This document shows positions 35,086-46,558 of a stretch of 64,000 nucleotides of DNA, piece after piece (within the stretch, counting starts at the first letter, position 1; each line of letters opens with the position of its first letter). The notes beneath the pieces were generated by a model. It ran no database searches. It saw only the letters and a program-made list of their open reading frames with translations, and had not been told where the DNA came from. The DNA lies in assembly GCA_963971305.1 (NCBI GenBank), contig OZ020304.1, positions 18,024,103 to 18,088,102 on the forward strand, in the 5' to 3' direction. Source of the stretch: Arcuatula senhousia. Its lineage: Eukaryota; Mollusca; Bivalvia; Mytilida; Mytilidae. Position numbers and translations under genes: made by a program.

Positions 35086-35836
35086 CCAAACATATCAGGT
35101 GAGTGTCTTAATTTATATGACGTCGTGACTGATTCATAGATTAAGTTCCCTGCTTTATTTACATTTCGAGGGAAGCAATGCTATTATACCACCTTTTAAA
35201 TCAATCAAGAAAGTGACGTCACCAGGTAAACGATAAACAAAAAATCTAATAAAAAAATGTGTCCCTTTCTAGATGGAAACATCCCGAAACGTAATCTCGT
35301 GAAAACAAAATTTCCCTTCGTGAAAAAGCTGCTTAATTGCTAATTTGGCGATACTTGACATTATCCATCCTGCTATATTTTTTTTCCATAAATTGAACAT
35401 TCCTCAGGTAAAACACAAGTTTATAATATACTAGTATTCCGGTTTTGTTAAAACAACAGACCCATATTCTAAATATCTTGATGATAATTAAGTTGTTGTA
35501 ATTGTTTAAATACACTTTGTACATAATCTTCAACCACAGTTTTAAGTAAGAAGCTTTGATATTAGAATAAATATATAGTTTTTACAAAATCTGTTAAATA
35601 TCACACAATGTAGAAGCAGTAGGAAGCTTTGCTATAAGATTTTCTTCCACGTATGGTAGTTGAGTTAGGCACTACATTCGAATCATGACAGTTTATTCCT
35701 TCTTTATCTAAACATGCTAAAACCACTTGTTGTCTTATTTTTGTTTAGTATTCAAAATGTTTCAAAATAAAAGGATTTGAATTTGTTTACTTCCCTTTCA
35801 GCTTTACGCTGTATGATAATTCTTAGTACCGTTTTT

Positions 35837-36970
35837 TAGCCGGGGTAATCGCTAGCGATTAGCCACGGCTATAGCTACGATAGCCTTTTGGTTAGCTGTC
35901 AAATGATTTTCCGGCGGTTCACCGAAAACCTATCAATTAAAATATCAATACACGCTTGCAATATAGCTCTTTTCCAGGTCTGTTTTTTTTCGTCGCTTTA
36001 CTCTCAATTATGTTATAAAACTTATTTATTTAGTTTTCAAATTTTGTACAAGCATGTAAGACGCCTATCTGATTTGATAGCATAAAACGAATAATAAATA
36101 ATACAAAAGCGGATTGATATTTTGTTTATAGGAGTGTTCGTCGATCTCATTAGTGATGTCATATTCACTAATTTGAATCTCATCAAGTGTCAAACTGGAT
36201 GGCTATACACAGTGCAATAAACAATCATCGATGGACAGGATAATTTACCCTATTAAAGTTCAAATCCTCATAACTTTTTTATTTGATCAGATAAAATGGT
36301 TCTGTAAACTGTTCTTTGAATAAGAATTTATTCATATTTACCATAATTGATTTTGAAAATAAGGCCAAAATATAAATTTTATGTAAAATTGTTTTTCTGG
36401 ACCAAGTAATTTTTCATTGAAAATCGTTAATCAACCAAATTTTCTATCTTTAGAACCACTAAATATATATATATATTTTCAAGATGCAAAACACAAACGA
36501 TCTTTTCTGAAAATTGTAGAACAAAAAAAAACCGCAATGTTTTAAGAGTTTGTTGAGGCAAATAGTTTTACACAAGAAATTAAGTTGTAGTGACCCAGCC
36601 AATTGTTACAAAACTATATCCACTGGAGGAGGAACAGTGTTGTATTTTGGGTTTGTGTCCAAAAGTGGCTCAAATAATTGGTGCATTGACAAAACGGATG
36701 TAGAACTTTTATTATTCATTCAAATTTGAAAATTCTTTATTATTGAATTCCTCATTACATTCTGTCAACTTAATATGTCAATAGTTTTCATATATATTGT
36801 ACCGTTACATTGCTACAGAGGACCAAAGACAGGCCACGCCTATGAAATCAACTCTTTAAAATTTTGGTTCGATTTTCAAAATCTTTTCTTTCATTGAAAT
36901 CCTTGTGAAAATTCCTTTTACAAAAAGGTAGCATTTTGTTTTTATTTTTTTGCTACACATGACCAATTTA
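35837..36970. mobile_element. ~1.13-kb insertion specific to unit 2
   Basis: Unit 1 reads 'AGTAACAGTTTTTTTGTACA' where unit 2 breaks after 'GTACCGTTTTTT', runs 1.13 kb and resumes at 'TTTGTACATTTTAAG'. The left end contains 'AATCGCTAGCGATTAGCC', a short palindrome. No open frame of note and no recognised family. It could instead be a deletion in unit 1. Confidence 0.5.
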
Positions 36971-37879
36971 AAATTTGTACATTTTAAGAAGATGTTTCAA
37001 ATAAGTTTTAAAACAATGGTGAATGCTATAAACGTAACACTACCCTTCACGTAGTGAAACACGCCGTAAAGCACAATGGATACCTTGTCAAAGCTGCAGG
37101 CCCCACGTATGAAGGAGGTTTCATGACGTTTTTTTATATTGAAATATATTATCTGCATGTCACATTTCTCTTGCATATCATTGAAAACATAGCAGAGATT
37201 ATTGTATAGGCGACTCTAAAGAACATTAGCATTACCTCCCTTATGCCAAGTATATCACTTTTATCTTTATTTCTACAATATTTTTAAGCTCCCGTGGAAA
37301 AGATACTTGTACTTTCGTAATTGTCCCCGTTTCAACTAATGTTCACACTGATGAAAAAGGGAATTATTTTAACGTTGAGGCGTTGTATTACCAGTCTTTA
37401 CGATATATTATTTGCAATACGAGATGTTACATACGTAATGACAACACAGCCTAGTGGGCTACAGCGGTCATTAAATAAATCCACAAAGAAAGATTGCCAG
37501 CAGCCCTCAATGTTACCAACTGTTGCTGCTCGCCGTCTTACATTGGCCCAAGATTTAAAATATGCTGCATAAGATTTAATAAAAATCCCCAAATTATTTA
37601 AACAAGTCTCACTTCTGAACATCTAACATTTAACAAAAAGAGAACAGTAACAACAAAAAGCCTTGACTTAAAACAGTCCCATATAAAATATGACTGGGTT
37701 AAGGTGGTCCTAGGATTCTAAAACTGATTGAGTGCCTTTTTCGGACATTTGCAAGTTTTTAGTCTTCGCTTCAATTCAAATGACACAAGAACTGCATCTT
37801 TATTTTATTTTATCAATTGATATAACATAAATATTTGAAAAGAAATTAAGCTTTTTCTTAAATAAAAAAAAAAAAAAAA

Positions 37880-39225
37880 CAAGAGGCTCCAAGGAGCCCG
37901 AATCGCGCACCTGAACTACACAGATTCATATATTTTGTAGATATTATTGTGCTTAACCACATGCAATTTAAATTTCTGAAATATCTTGGTTATTTTTCAA
38001 GATATTGGGATTAATAAGCGCAAAATTTGACAAATATTACTAAAAAGGGCAATAACTTCCATATCAGGAGTCAGATCTTTGAATAAATTTCAGGACAGGT
38101 AGATCTTAATCTGCTGATCACTTTTAATTCTTGCAAAATTTTGATATCTGAAACTATTTTTGAGTTAATAGCAAAAAAAAAATGAAATTTAACCCTATGT
38201 TCTTTTTTTAGCCATGGCGGCCATGTCTTTTTAACCAATCAAAAATCTGAACTATAGATTTGTAGCATATAAGCTATTAAATATGTGTGCCAAGTTAAAA
38301 TGCAGTTTGTCTGACGGTGTCAAACAAGTTAATCTTTGAAATTCAGGGAAAAAGTAATAAAAAATGGTAAATTTTGACGCTTTAAGGACAATAACTCCTA
38401 AAAGAAATGGTCCTACAGCTTTGACCTACATACATGAAATGTAGATCTTGATGTGCTTAATCATATGCAATTTAAATTTTTGAAATATCTTGTACAGTTT
38501 TCAAGATATATGGCTAAACAAGTGAAAAATGTTGAAAAAATCCAGAAAAAGGGCAATAAATCCTACATCAATTGTTGGATCTTTTTGAAACTTTCAAAGC
38601 AGGTAGATCTTGTGATGCTGATTGTCTCCCATCAGAATTTTGATATCTGTAACCATTTATGAGTTATTAGCAAAAAACTGCAATTTACACCTATATTCTA
38701 TATTTAGCCATGGCGGCCATATTTTTTGACGAATAAAAAATCCGAACGATAACATTGTAGCATTTATGCTATTAAAGAACTGTGTTTGGTTGAAGTTGAA
38801 TGTATGGTGTCAGACAAGTTAATCTTTGAAATTCAGGGGAAAAGTACTGAAAAATGTTAATTTTTGACGCTTAAAGTGCCATAACTCCTTAAAAAAATGG
38901 TTATACAGCTTTGACCTAATAAAGGTGCTAATCACTTTTACAATATGCCAGAATTTTGATATCTGTGACCGTTTTTGAGTTATTTGCAATAATTGTATTC
39001 CCCCTGTTCTATTTTTAGTAACAGCGGCTTTTTTTTGACGTTTCAAAAATCCCAACGCAAACCTTTTGCACAATACCCTAAGGAACAATCATATCAAGTT
39101 TGGCTGCGTTTGGCCAAGCAGTTTCAAAGAAGAAGATGTTTGAAAAAAGCTTACGGACGACAGACGTCGGACGGACGACGGACGCCAAGTGATGGAAATA
39201 GCTCACCTGTCCCTTAGTTTTCCGT
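37880..39225 (-). mobile_element. Array element with ~490-bp core repeats
   Basis: The ends are those of the 18085-20025 element, reversed: 'CAAGAGGCTCCAAGGAGCC' plus 'GAATCGCGCACCTG' on the left, and CGGACGAC words plus 'AAGTGATGGAAATAGCTCAC' on the right. The core is different: about 2.5 repeats near 490 bp, marked by 'TTAGCCATGGCGGCCAT' at 38211 and 38704 and a decayed third at 39014. Absent from unit 1. Confidence 0.7.
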
Positions 39226-40815
39226 GGTCCGAAGTTTTTTAATGTTCTTAAAATGATAGAATTGCCTGTTATTTGTGAAATACATGTATAACCAAATTCG
39301 TATTTGTGTCAGCTAACAATGTTAAGTTTAAAGATCCTTAATGCACTTTCCCTATATCTCTATTGGAAAACAAAACTTAAAATCACCAACTAATTTGTAG
39401 AAAGGTCCGTGATCCCCCATTTATTTATTTTTTTCTTTCATTCATGTTAAATTGTACAATGCTTTAAAATATCTGGTGATTTTTAAAAACCCTTGAACCA
39501 CCTTTAACTAGATGTATTGGTCCAACCTTCCCCTGTTAATTAACTTGAACAAAGCACAAAATTATCACACGGTAAGAATCAAATTGTATAAAATTCAATT
39601 CAACAAAAGAGAACATGAGACACAAAGCATTCATTCTTCTATCATATCACAAAGGTTCATGTTTTTTTTTCAAATTTATTAGAACACTCTTATGGAGTTT
39701 TAATTATACCTTAAATGAACAAAACATGTCCACACTTTAACTTGTGAATTTGGAAGTAAGAATTGTCAACTTTGAACTGAGAAATGTCAATTTGGAACCG
39801 AGAAATGTCAACTTAAAATTTTGAAATTCAGGGGAAAAGTACTGAAAAATGTTAATTTTTGACGCTTAAAGTGCCATAACTCCTTTAAAAAAAATGGTTC
39901 TACAGCTTTGATATAATAAAGGTGCTAATCACTTTTACAATATGCCAGAATTTTGATATCTGTGACCGTTTTTGAGTTATTTGCAATAATTGTATTCCCC
40001 CTGTTCTATGTTTAGTAACAGCGGCTTTTTTTTGACGTTTCAAAAATCCCAACGCAAACCTTTTGCACAATACCCTAAGGAACAACCATATCAAGTTTGG
40101 CTGCGTTTGGCCAAGCAGTTTCAAAGAAGAAGATGTTTGAAAAAAGCTTACGGACGACAGACGTCGGACGGACGACGGACGCCAAGTGATGGAAATAGCT
40201 CACCTGTCCCTTAGTTTTCCGTGGTCCGAAGTTTTTTAATGTTCTTAAAATGATAGAATTGCCTGTTATTTGTGAAATACATGTATAACCAAATTCGTAT
40301 TTGTGTCAGCTAACAATGTTAAGTTTAAAGATCCTTAATGCACTTTCCCTATATCTCTATTGGAAAACAAAACTTAAAATCACCAACTAATTTGTAGAAA
40401 GGTCCGTGATCCCCCATTTATTTATTTTTTTCTTTCATTCATGTTAAATTGTACAATGCTTTAAAATATCTGGTGATTTTTAAAAACCCTTGAACCACCT
40501 TTAACTAGATGTATTGGTCCAACCTTCCCCTATAAATTAACTTGAACAAAGCACAAAATTATCACACGGTAAGAATCAAATTGTATAAAATTCAATTCAA
40601 CAAAAGAGAACATGAGACACAAAGCATTCATTCTTCTATCATATCACAAAGGTTCATGTTTTTTTTTCAAATTTATTAGAACACTCTTACGGAGTTTTAA
40701 TTATACCTTAAATGAACAAAACATGTCCACACTTTAACTTGTGAATTTGGAAGTAAGAATTGTCAAATTTGAACTGAGAAATGTCAACTTGGAACCGAGA
40801 AATGTTAACTTCAAT
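38825..40815. repeat. 997-bp tandem duplication
   Basis: 38825-39821 and 39822-40815 are near identical (only a few differences noticed by eye) and contain the right end of the array element plus flank. At the internal junction 'TTTGAAATTCAGGGG' is shared with the left boundary, suggesting unequal exchange or replication slippage at short homology. Confidence 0.9.
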
Positions 40816-40910
40816 CTTGGAAGTAACACATATCAACTTGGAACTGAGAAATGTCAGCTTGGAACTGAGAAATTTGTAGCTACAATCGAGAAATGTAAAA
40901 GAACCAATGA
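40741..40910 (+). repeat. Irregular ~21-bp minisatellite
   Basis: About seven copies of a word like 'TCAACTTGGAACTGAGAAATG'. Two or three copies also end the first 997-bp duplicate at 39760-39815. Open in one frame only by periodicity. Confidence 0.7.
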
Positions 40911-40959
40911 CACTTCCGGTCTTTCGTACCAAGGTTTTAGTGAGAGTCGATGACGGAAT

Positions 40960-41941
40960 TTATAACATAAATTTTAAGTTATAACCAAAGTTATAACATC
41001 AAGGGAAATAATTTTGATCATTTCAATAGGGAGGCTTGCCGAGATGTTAGAAATTCTACGATCATTTATAATTCAGTTGTAGAAGGTGTTACTCTAACGT
41101 TTACAGGTAAAAACTTGCAAAAGGTTTATCATCAAATGCACTTGATTATTTGGGACAAAATTTTCTCTAGAGAGATATATTTTCAACAGCTAGTTGAGAG
41201 GTCGATATATCGGAGGAAATTGAAAGTTTCAGGCATTAGAGCGCTTACAAAACTGTGATGATATATTGACCGCATTTTCTTGGTCAAGGTGGCACAACTT
41301 CTAAAAAAATAAATGCATGTTACCAAAATTTTCACTTGTCAAAGGTATTGGTAATATAAACATTGTATATAAATTTCACAAACATCTATTGAATATTGAA
41401 AGCATGAGAGCGGAAATACGCACGTATAGTAAGCCGGTCGGCATTTCGATGTCCCCGGCCCCCGCTCCTCATTGCAACGGGAGTAAAAAAATTCTGAAGC
41501 AGACCCTTTTGATTATTGAAAACTACATACATCTAAGCACAACTTTTAGGCTTTAGAGCGCTAACAAAAGTATGACGGACACATGGACGGACGGGCGCTT
41601 GGTTTTCCGCATTGCGACGGGGGAAATGACTATATCAAAGATATCGTTACCTCAATTACTCACTTTATTTTACAAAATTCGTACATAAATACCGATATCT
41701 TATTTAGAAATTTAAATGTACTCGTCGAGTTTTGAGTGTAACAGGAATATTACATCCCAGTTTTAACATGTTTTATGGTGATTTTTTATCAAGCAAATGA
41801 TTCAAATCCTCTTGTGATTATTAACTGGCTTAAAGGATACGGGTTGAACATTTTGGATCAATCCTTAAATTTTTGCTTTTTGTTCAAAATATTAATAATT
41901 TGATAGTAACTTTAAAATGCTAATTACCCTTTTGACCATGG
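40960..41941. other. No gene recognised
   Basis: The sequence immediately left of the Ngaro element. Contains 'CATTGCAACGGGAG' and 'CATTGCGACGGGGG' words typical of a dispersed repeat. No coding signal. Confidence 0.4.
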
Positions 41942-42135
41942 AATTAATAGGGTTTATCTCTTCTCAGGATAAACCGATTTAATTAAAGTTGTCATGTATT
42001 TTTATTTATTGGCCAGAACCTGTTTAAAATTTTCCGTAACCGATCCTTAAGATACTGAATTAACGTCACGTGACGTAATACATCCTTACGTCCTTCACTT
42101 TCATACGAAGCGGCGTGTTACTAGACATCAGAAAA
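41942..42135 (+). repeat. Ngaro split direct repeat A1
   Basis: 194 bp, matching A2 at 47369-47562 with two differences. Contains 'AACGTCACGTGACGTAATAC' and probably the transcription start region. Confidence 0.9.
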
Positions 42136-42174
42136 ACCGACATTACAAGCAATCCAGCACCATCCATCAAGAAT

Positions 42175-43251
42175 ATGAAACCCAACAAACGAAAACGGAC
42201 GGTAACATCAAAGGCAAAGGAAAATGAAAAGACGGCAGTTCAACAAAAGAACAAAAAATCTAAAAGAAACAATCCAGTTTCTGCAGCACTCGGTTCGCCA
42301 GACCAGCAACATACAGCGCCAGGAGATCCAATCCAAATGGGAGTCCAAACTGTAAATTCTACCACACCAGGCTCAAGTTTAGCTAGCAACTCAAATCCTG
42401 GTCCTAACAATAACTTCGACAGCTGTGATGAAACATCTTCAGCAGGTGCCCCTTCAAGGACACATACAAACAGCAGGCCGAACAGCAGCCAAAATACTGG
42501 TTTTCAAAATAGCACGGGTATGTATTTTGAAAATAATATTGACAACACACCATTAAATCAAAATATCACACAAGAAAATAATCCTCCTACAAGCATTCAA
42601 AGTGTTTTCGATCCAGTTGGGGTACACATTCCACTAAAAATAAAAGAAAAAATCTGGTCTTGCGATTATATTGACTTAGGCCTTTTGCTTAAATCTGCGA
42701 GAGAATTGGCTTCTGAAAACAACCTTAATGGCGATCTCACAATTAAGGGAGGTCAGCTCTCGGTTGTACAACCAAAATCAGGTGGCACTCTTTACAATAT
42801 TCAAGTTTGGACTTCAGCTTACATAATTTTCATGGGTATCATGCTTGAAAAATGGCCCAACAAGGGTCAAGAACTTCTGAAATACATGTACAATATAAGA
42901 TTGGTGTCAACACGCGTACATAGCAATGGTTGGTTGACATATGATGAGCAATACCGCTTGAGAAAATCAAGATCCCCTCAATCTTCTTGGGCCATTATAG
43001 ATATGGAGTTGTGGCTGTTGTATGTATCAACACCCCAAAAACTTTTTAACACTGACACTCAATCCCAGGCAAGCTCAACAAACAGCAAAATATTCACAAA
43101 AATCCAAGATTCACCAAAAATGCCAAAATGTAGAGGTTTTAACCAGGGTAAATGTAAGTACGGATCAACATGTAAGTTCTTGCATAAATGTTTCAGGTGC
43201 TCTGGACCACACCCAATCACAATTTGTAAAAAGACGTCGAGTGGCATGTAA
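42175..43251 (+). CDS. Ngaro ORF1, Gag-like with CCCH and zinc-knuckle motifs
   Basis: 358 residues from ATG 42175. The open frame extends left to 42115 but starts with GTG inside A1, so the ATG is preferred. The N-terminal ~130 residues are low complexity, first Lys-rich ('KPNKRKRTV'; possible nuclear localisation) then Ser/Asn/Pro-rich. The middle (about 150-310) is a folded region of unknown structure with 'YIDLGLLLKSARELA'. The C-terminus has a CCCH finger, C-x7-C-x5-C-x3-H ('CRGFNQGKCKYGSTCKFLH'), followed by C-x2-C-x3-H-x4-C ('CFRCSGPHPITIC'). This is the expected place and form of the nucleic-acid-binding Gag protein of DIRS/Ngaro elements. It is intact in this copy. ORF2 starts 10 bp later. 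Confidence 0.8.
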   Translation: MKPNKRKRTVTSKAKENEKTAVQQKNKKSKRNNPVSAALGSPDQQHTAPGDPIQMGVQTVNSTTPGSSLASNSNPGPNNNFDSCDETSSAGAPSRTHTNSRPNSSQNTGFQNSTGMYFENNIDNTPLNQNITQENNPPTSIQSVFDPVGVHIPLKIKEKIWSCDYIDLGLLLKSARELASENNLNGDLTIKGGQLSVVQPKSGGTLYNIQVWTSAYIIFMGIMLEKWPNKGQELLKYMYNIRLVSTRVHSNGWLTYDEQYRLRKSRSPQSSWAIIDMELWLLYVSTPQKLFNTDTQSQASSTNSKIFTKIQDSPKMPKCRGFNQGKCKYGSTCKFLHKCFRCSGPHPITICKKTSSGM

Positions 43252-43261
43252 GCTGTATTCC

Positions 43262-44850
43262 ATGGGATGTTCCCCCATTAAAGTTGAAGAGGTTACAAAA
43301 TCATTGGTTAAATATCCAAACAAAGTGGATTACAAATTTCTAACGCATGGATTGCAATATGGTTTCAATCTGCAATATTCAGGACCCAGAGTACCTTTTA
43401 TTTCAAAACAATCAAGTCGGTTAAATGATCATGCAGATTTTGTTAGAGCAAAATTAATGAAAGAAATAGATTTAGGTAGAATAGCAGACCATTTGACAAA
43501 CCTCCAATGCCTACTTTTCGCGTCTCCCCCATATTTTTGGCAGAGAAAAAGAATGGTGACTTTCGCCTTATTCATAACCTCTCATACCCATCTTGTGCGT
43601 CAGTAAACGATTTCATTGACGAGAGACATTGTTCGGTAAAATATGCATCTATAGATGATGCTGTAAGGATCATAAATAACATAGGAAAAGGGGGGAAATT
43701 AGCAAAGGCCGACATTAAAAGCGCATTTCGCCTACTCCGAGTCGCACCTTCAGACTTTGATCTCATTGGATTCATGTTCGAAAATAAATATTATTTTGAC
43801 CGATGTCTCCCTCAAGGGGCCTCTATCAGTTGTTCAATATTTGAGAAATTTTCCTCTGCACTCCAATGGTTTGTGGTTGTATCCTCGCATAATGAAAATA
43901 TTTTACATTACTTAGATGATTTTCTTTTTGGGGGAAAAGAGGACTCTACAATTTGTTCGGACACTTTGAATATGTTTCGTAACATATGTATAACTTGGGG
44001 GGTACCACTCGCCGAAGACAAAACAGTAGAACCTACTGAGATTTTAATTTTTCTTGGCATAGAATTTGACACAATCCGTATGGAAATGAGGTTGCCATTA
44101 GACAAACTTAAAAATTTAAAAGAGCAAATATCCATAACCATTCAGTCTAAGAACGTTACGCTGCGCCAAATGCAGTCCTTAATAGGATCACTAAACTTTG
44201 CCTGCCAAGTAGTCGCACCCGGTAGAGCATTTGTCAGAAGACTAATTGATGCAACTTGTAAAATCAAAAAACCGCATCACAGAATTCGCATTAACAGTGA
44301 TATTAAAGCCGATTTAGAAATTTGGAGGGAATTTTTAGATGTATATAATGGAGTCACCCTAATAACTGAAAACATTTGGACTTCAAATGACAATTTAGAA
44401 TTATTTACTGATGCTGCTGGAGGGCAAAATAAGGGTTTTGGTATCTACTTTCAGGGTAGGTGGGCTCAAAAATGTTGGCCAAAAGAGTGGGTTTTAGATG
44501 GTACACTTAAAGACATTACTTTTCTAGAGCTCCTCCCAGTTGTAATATCGCTGTATATTTGGGGTGAAATGGTTGCAAATCGAAAGATCATTTTTCATAT
44601 CGACAATCAAGCAGTAGTCACTATTATCAATAATAAGTCATCCAAGTCAAGAAGAGTTATGTCCCTTGTAAGAAAGGTGGTTCTTGTAACCTTAAAGTTT
44701 AATATCCTTATTAAAGGAGTTTTTATTCCCGGAAAGACAAACATGTTAGCTGACTCACTATCTCGTTGTGATTTTCAGCGGTTCAGAAGGTTATGTCCCA
44801 ATGCCGACCCAGTACAAACAGACATTCCAGTCAATTTATTGATGTTTTAG
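43262..44850 (+). pseudogene. Ngaro ORF2, reverse transcriptase and RNase H, one frameshift
   Basis: Begins at ATG 43262, 10 bp after the ORF1 stop. One frame runs to about 43490 ('YGFNLQYSGPRVPF', 'KLMKEIDLGRIA'). A one-base loss then moves the reading to the frame open from 43507 to 44850. There the RT palm has 'AKADIKSAFRLLRV' (first Asp), 'CLPQGASIS' and 'YLDDFLF' (catalytic Asp pair, residues 137-138 counting from ATG 43507). RNase H follows with D302 ('FTDAAGG'), E341 ('LELLPV'), D366 ('HIDNQAV') and D416 ('LADSLSR'). All catalytic residues are present, so only the frameshift disables it as read. Role: copying element RNA into DNA and removing the RNA strand. Confidence 0.85.
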
Positions 44851-45751
44851 AAGCGGAGGTTGAAAATTTAGTATCATCTTCAATGGCCAGCAGTTCTTGG
44901 AAAACTTACAAGACAGCCCTTGAATCATTCAGTCAGTTTAGATCAATTATGAAACTTCCCGAAAAATTTCCGGTACCTGTTAATGATTTAATATATTACA
45001 TTGCCCATCTATCTATTCAAGGTCTTTCATATTCAACAGTGTGTACTTATTTTTCGGGTTTAAGTTATATTCACAAGGCAAGGGGTTTACAAGACAATAC
45101 CAAATGTTTCATAGTATCAAAGACTTTAGAAGGCTTAAAAAGAAAAAATCCCCGGAAACCGGATCCTCGCATTCCTATTAGCTTGGGTTTATTAAAACGA
45201 ATAATAAACTCTCTAAAAAACGTTTGCAAATCGACATTTGAAGCAGAAATGTTTGCTTCAGCTTTTAGTTTGTCATTTTTTGGCTTATTAAGGGTTGGTG
45301 AAATTGCTACAGATAGCAAAAATGATACGGGGAGACATGTTCTGAGGTTTTCAAATATTTGTTTTTTAAATGATAATGAACTCCAATTACTTATTAAAAG
45401 CTCAAAAACAGACCAAGTTTCCAACTCTACAACTAGTTATTTCTAAACAACATGACAAACACATTTGTCCAATTCATTTACTCAAGTCGTACTTAAAAAT
45501 AAGGCCACAATTTAATAACGAAAATTTATTTGTCCATATCGACGGATCTAGCCTAACCAGATACCAATTCTCTTCTGTGTTACAAAGAAGTTTGTCTTTT
45601 TTGCGAAGTCGATGGTCATTTCAGGTCACATTCGTTCAGAATTGGAGGTGCAACTTACGCTAGAATGTCAGGTGCTGACGATGAAACAATTAAAAGTTGG
45701 GGTCGTTGGACGTCCGATGTTTTTAAGAGATATATCAGATTAAATTTTTAA
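44793..45751 (+). pseudogene. Ngaro tyrosine recombinase, two frameshifts
   Basis: Overlaps the RT/RNase H end by 58 bp in another frame. The first part (44793-45446) has an N-terminal helical domain ('SSSWKTYKTALESFSQF') and the first catalytic arginine in 'FFGLLRVGEIA' (R167). Near 45425 the reading passes to a second frame ('DKHICPIHLLKSYLK', 'HIDGSSLTRYQFSSVLQ'). Near 45600, at a run of six T, it passes to a third, with 'FRSHSFRIGGATYAR' (H-x-x-R, codons at 45629 and 45638), 'SWGRW' and the nucleophile Tyr in 'KRYIRLNF' (codon 45731), ending at TAA 45751. The R, H, R, Y catalytic set is thus present but split. Role: integrating circular element DNA by recombination. The overlap with RT could be natural; the two internal shifts look like damage or base-call errors in runs. 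Confidence 0.85.
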
Positions 45752-45839
45752 TTTGCTTGCTTTTTCCTCCTTTCTCTTTTCGCTATGTAATGATTCGGTT
45801 TTTATTATAGAATAATAATTTGAATTGTTTTGAATATAG

Positions 45840-46447
45840 GATCAAGAAAAATCTGGCTTATGGGCTCATCAATTATACACTGGGCAAGTCAAGCGGCAGC
45901 CATGAGGCCCGGGGGTTCCCAGTTAGGCTTAACAAGCTCAACAGTTTCTATTGAATGGTTCGGCATTCGAGGCATGAGGTGGCAGGATTTTAATGACCTT
46001 GTAAGTCGAAAAATGGCAACACACCCTATTCCAGATTATCTCTGCATTCAACTGGGTTCCAATGATTTGGGCCTCATTACTGCTCAAAAATTATTTGAAG
46101 ATATTGAATGTGATATACTTCGCTTGCATGCCATGTACCCAAATATAAAAATTATTTGGTCTGAGATATTAAGGAGAAGATATTGGCATAGTGCAAATGA
46201 CGGAAAGCTCGTAGAAAAGGCAAGGAAACGAGTTAACCTCAGAGTTAAAAATTTGGTTAGAAGCATAAATGGGTTTGTCATAAAACATGACAATATAAGA
46301 GCAAGTGAAAAAGATTTGTATAGGCCTGATGGAACTCATTTGTCTGTGCTTGGAAATTACATCTATTTGAACAATTTGCAAGGTGCTATGCACCAATTTA
46401 TTGAAGATGGACAACATTTCGTGTTCCCTCCTCCATCAATATTTTAA
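45840..46447 (+). CDS. Ngaro ORF3, SGNH/GDSL-type hydrolase domain
   Basis: An SGNH-fold esterase-like domain of about 200 residues. Counting from a TTG-initiated frame at 45830: 'WLMGSSIIHW' supplies the nucleophile Ser (block I, S14), 'GIRGMRW' the oxyanion Gly (block II, G48), 'IQLGSNDLG' the block III Asn (N78), and 'RPDGTHLS' the Asp and His (D167, H170). All four SGNH blocks are intact, and the frame is open to TAA at 46447. There is no ATG ahead of the first strand; the nearest (45860) cuts into block I. An acceptor-like 'GAATATAG' ends at 45839, so the domain may be expressed by splicing from an upstream exon. A hydrolase in Ngaro-like elements fits what I recall of the family; its substrate and role are unknown. 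Confidence 0.8.
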
Positions 46448-46558
46448 TTGATTTATTTAAACAAATTAATGCAATAAATTTCGAATTGGGTGTGTTGCAG
46501 ATTTTCATTTTTGAAGATATTGGAATTTATTTGGCAGTGAGTGACATTCACTCCTTTG

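Larger units (their letters stand above)
29411..39465. repeat. Segmental duplication, unit 2
   Basis: Tandem partner of unit 1. Private additions are 30490-31145 (inverted Penelope-like piece), 31930-33925, 35837-36970 and 37880-39225. The shared sequence ends at 'CAATGCTT' (about 39463), the same word at which unit 1 stops. Confidence 0.75.

Noticed and set aside
42115..42174. Longer gag frame starting at 42115
   Set aside because: It begins with GTG inside the A1 repeat; the first ATG is at 42175.
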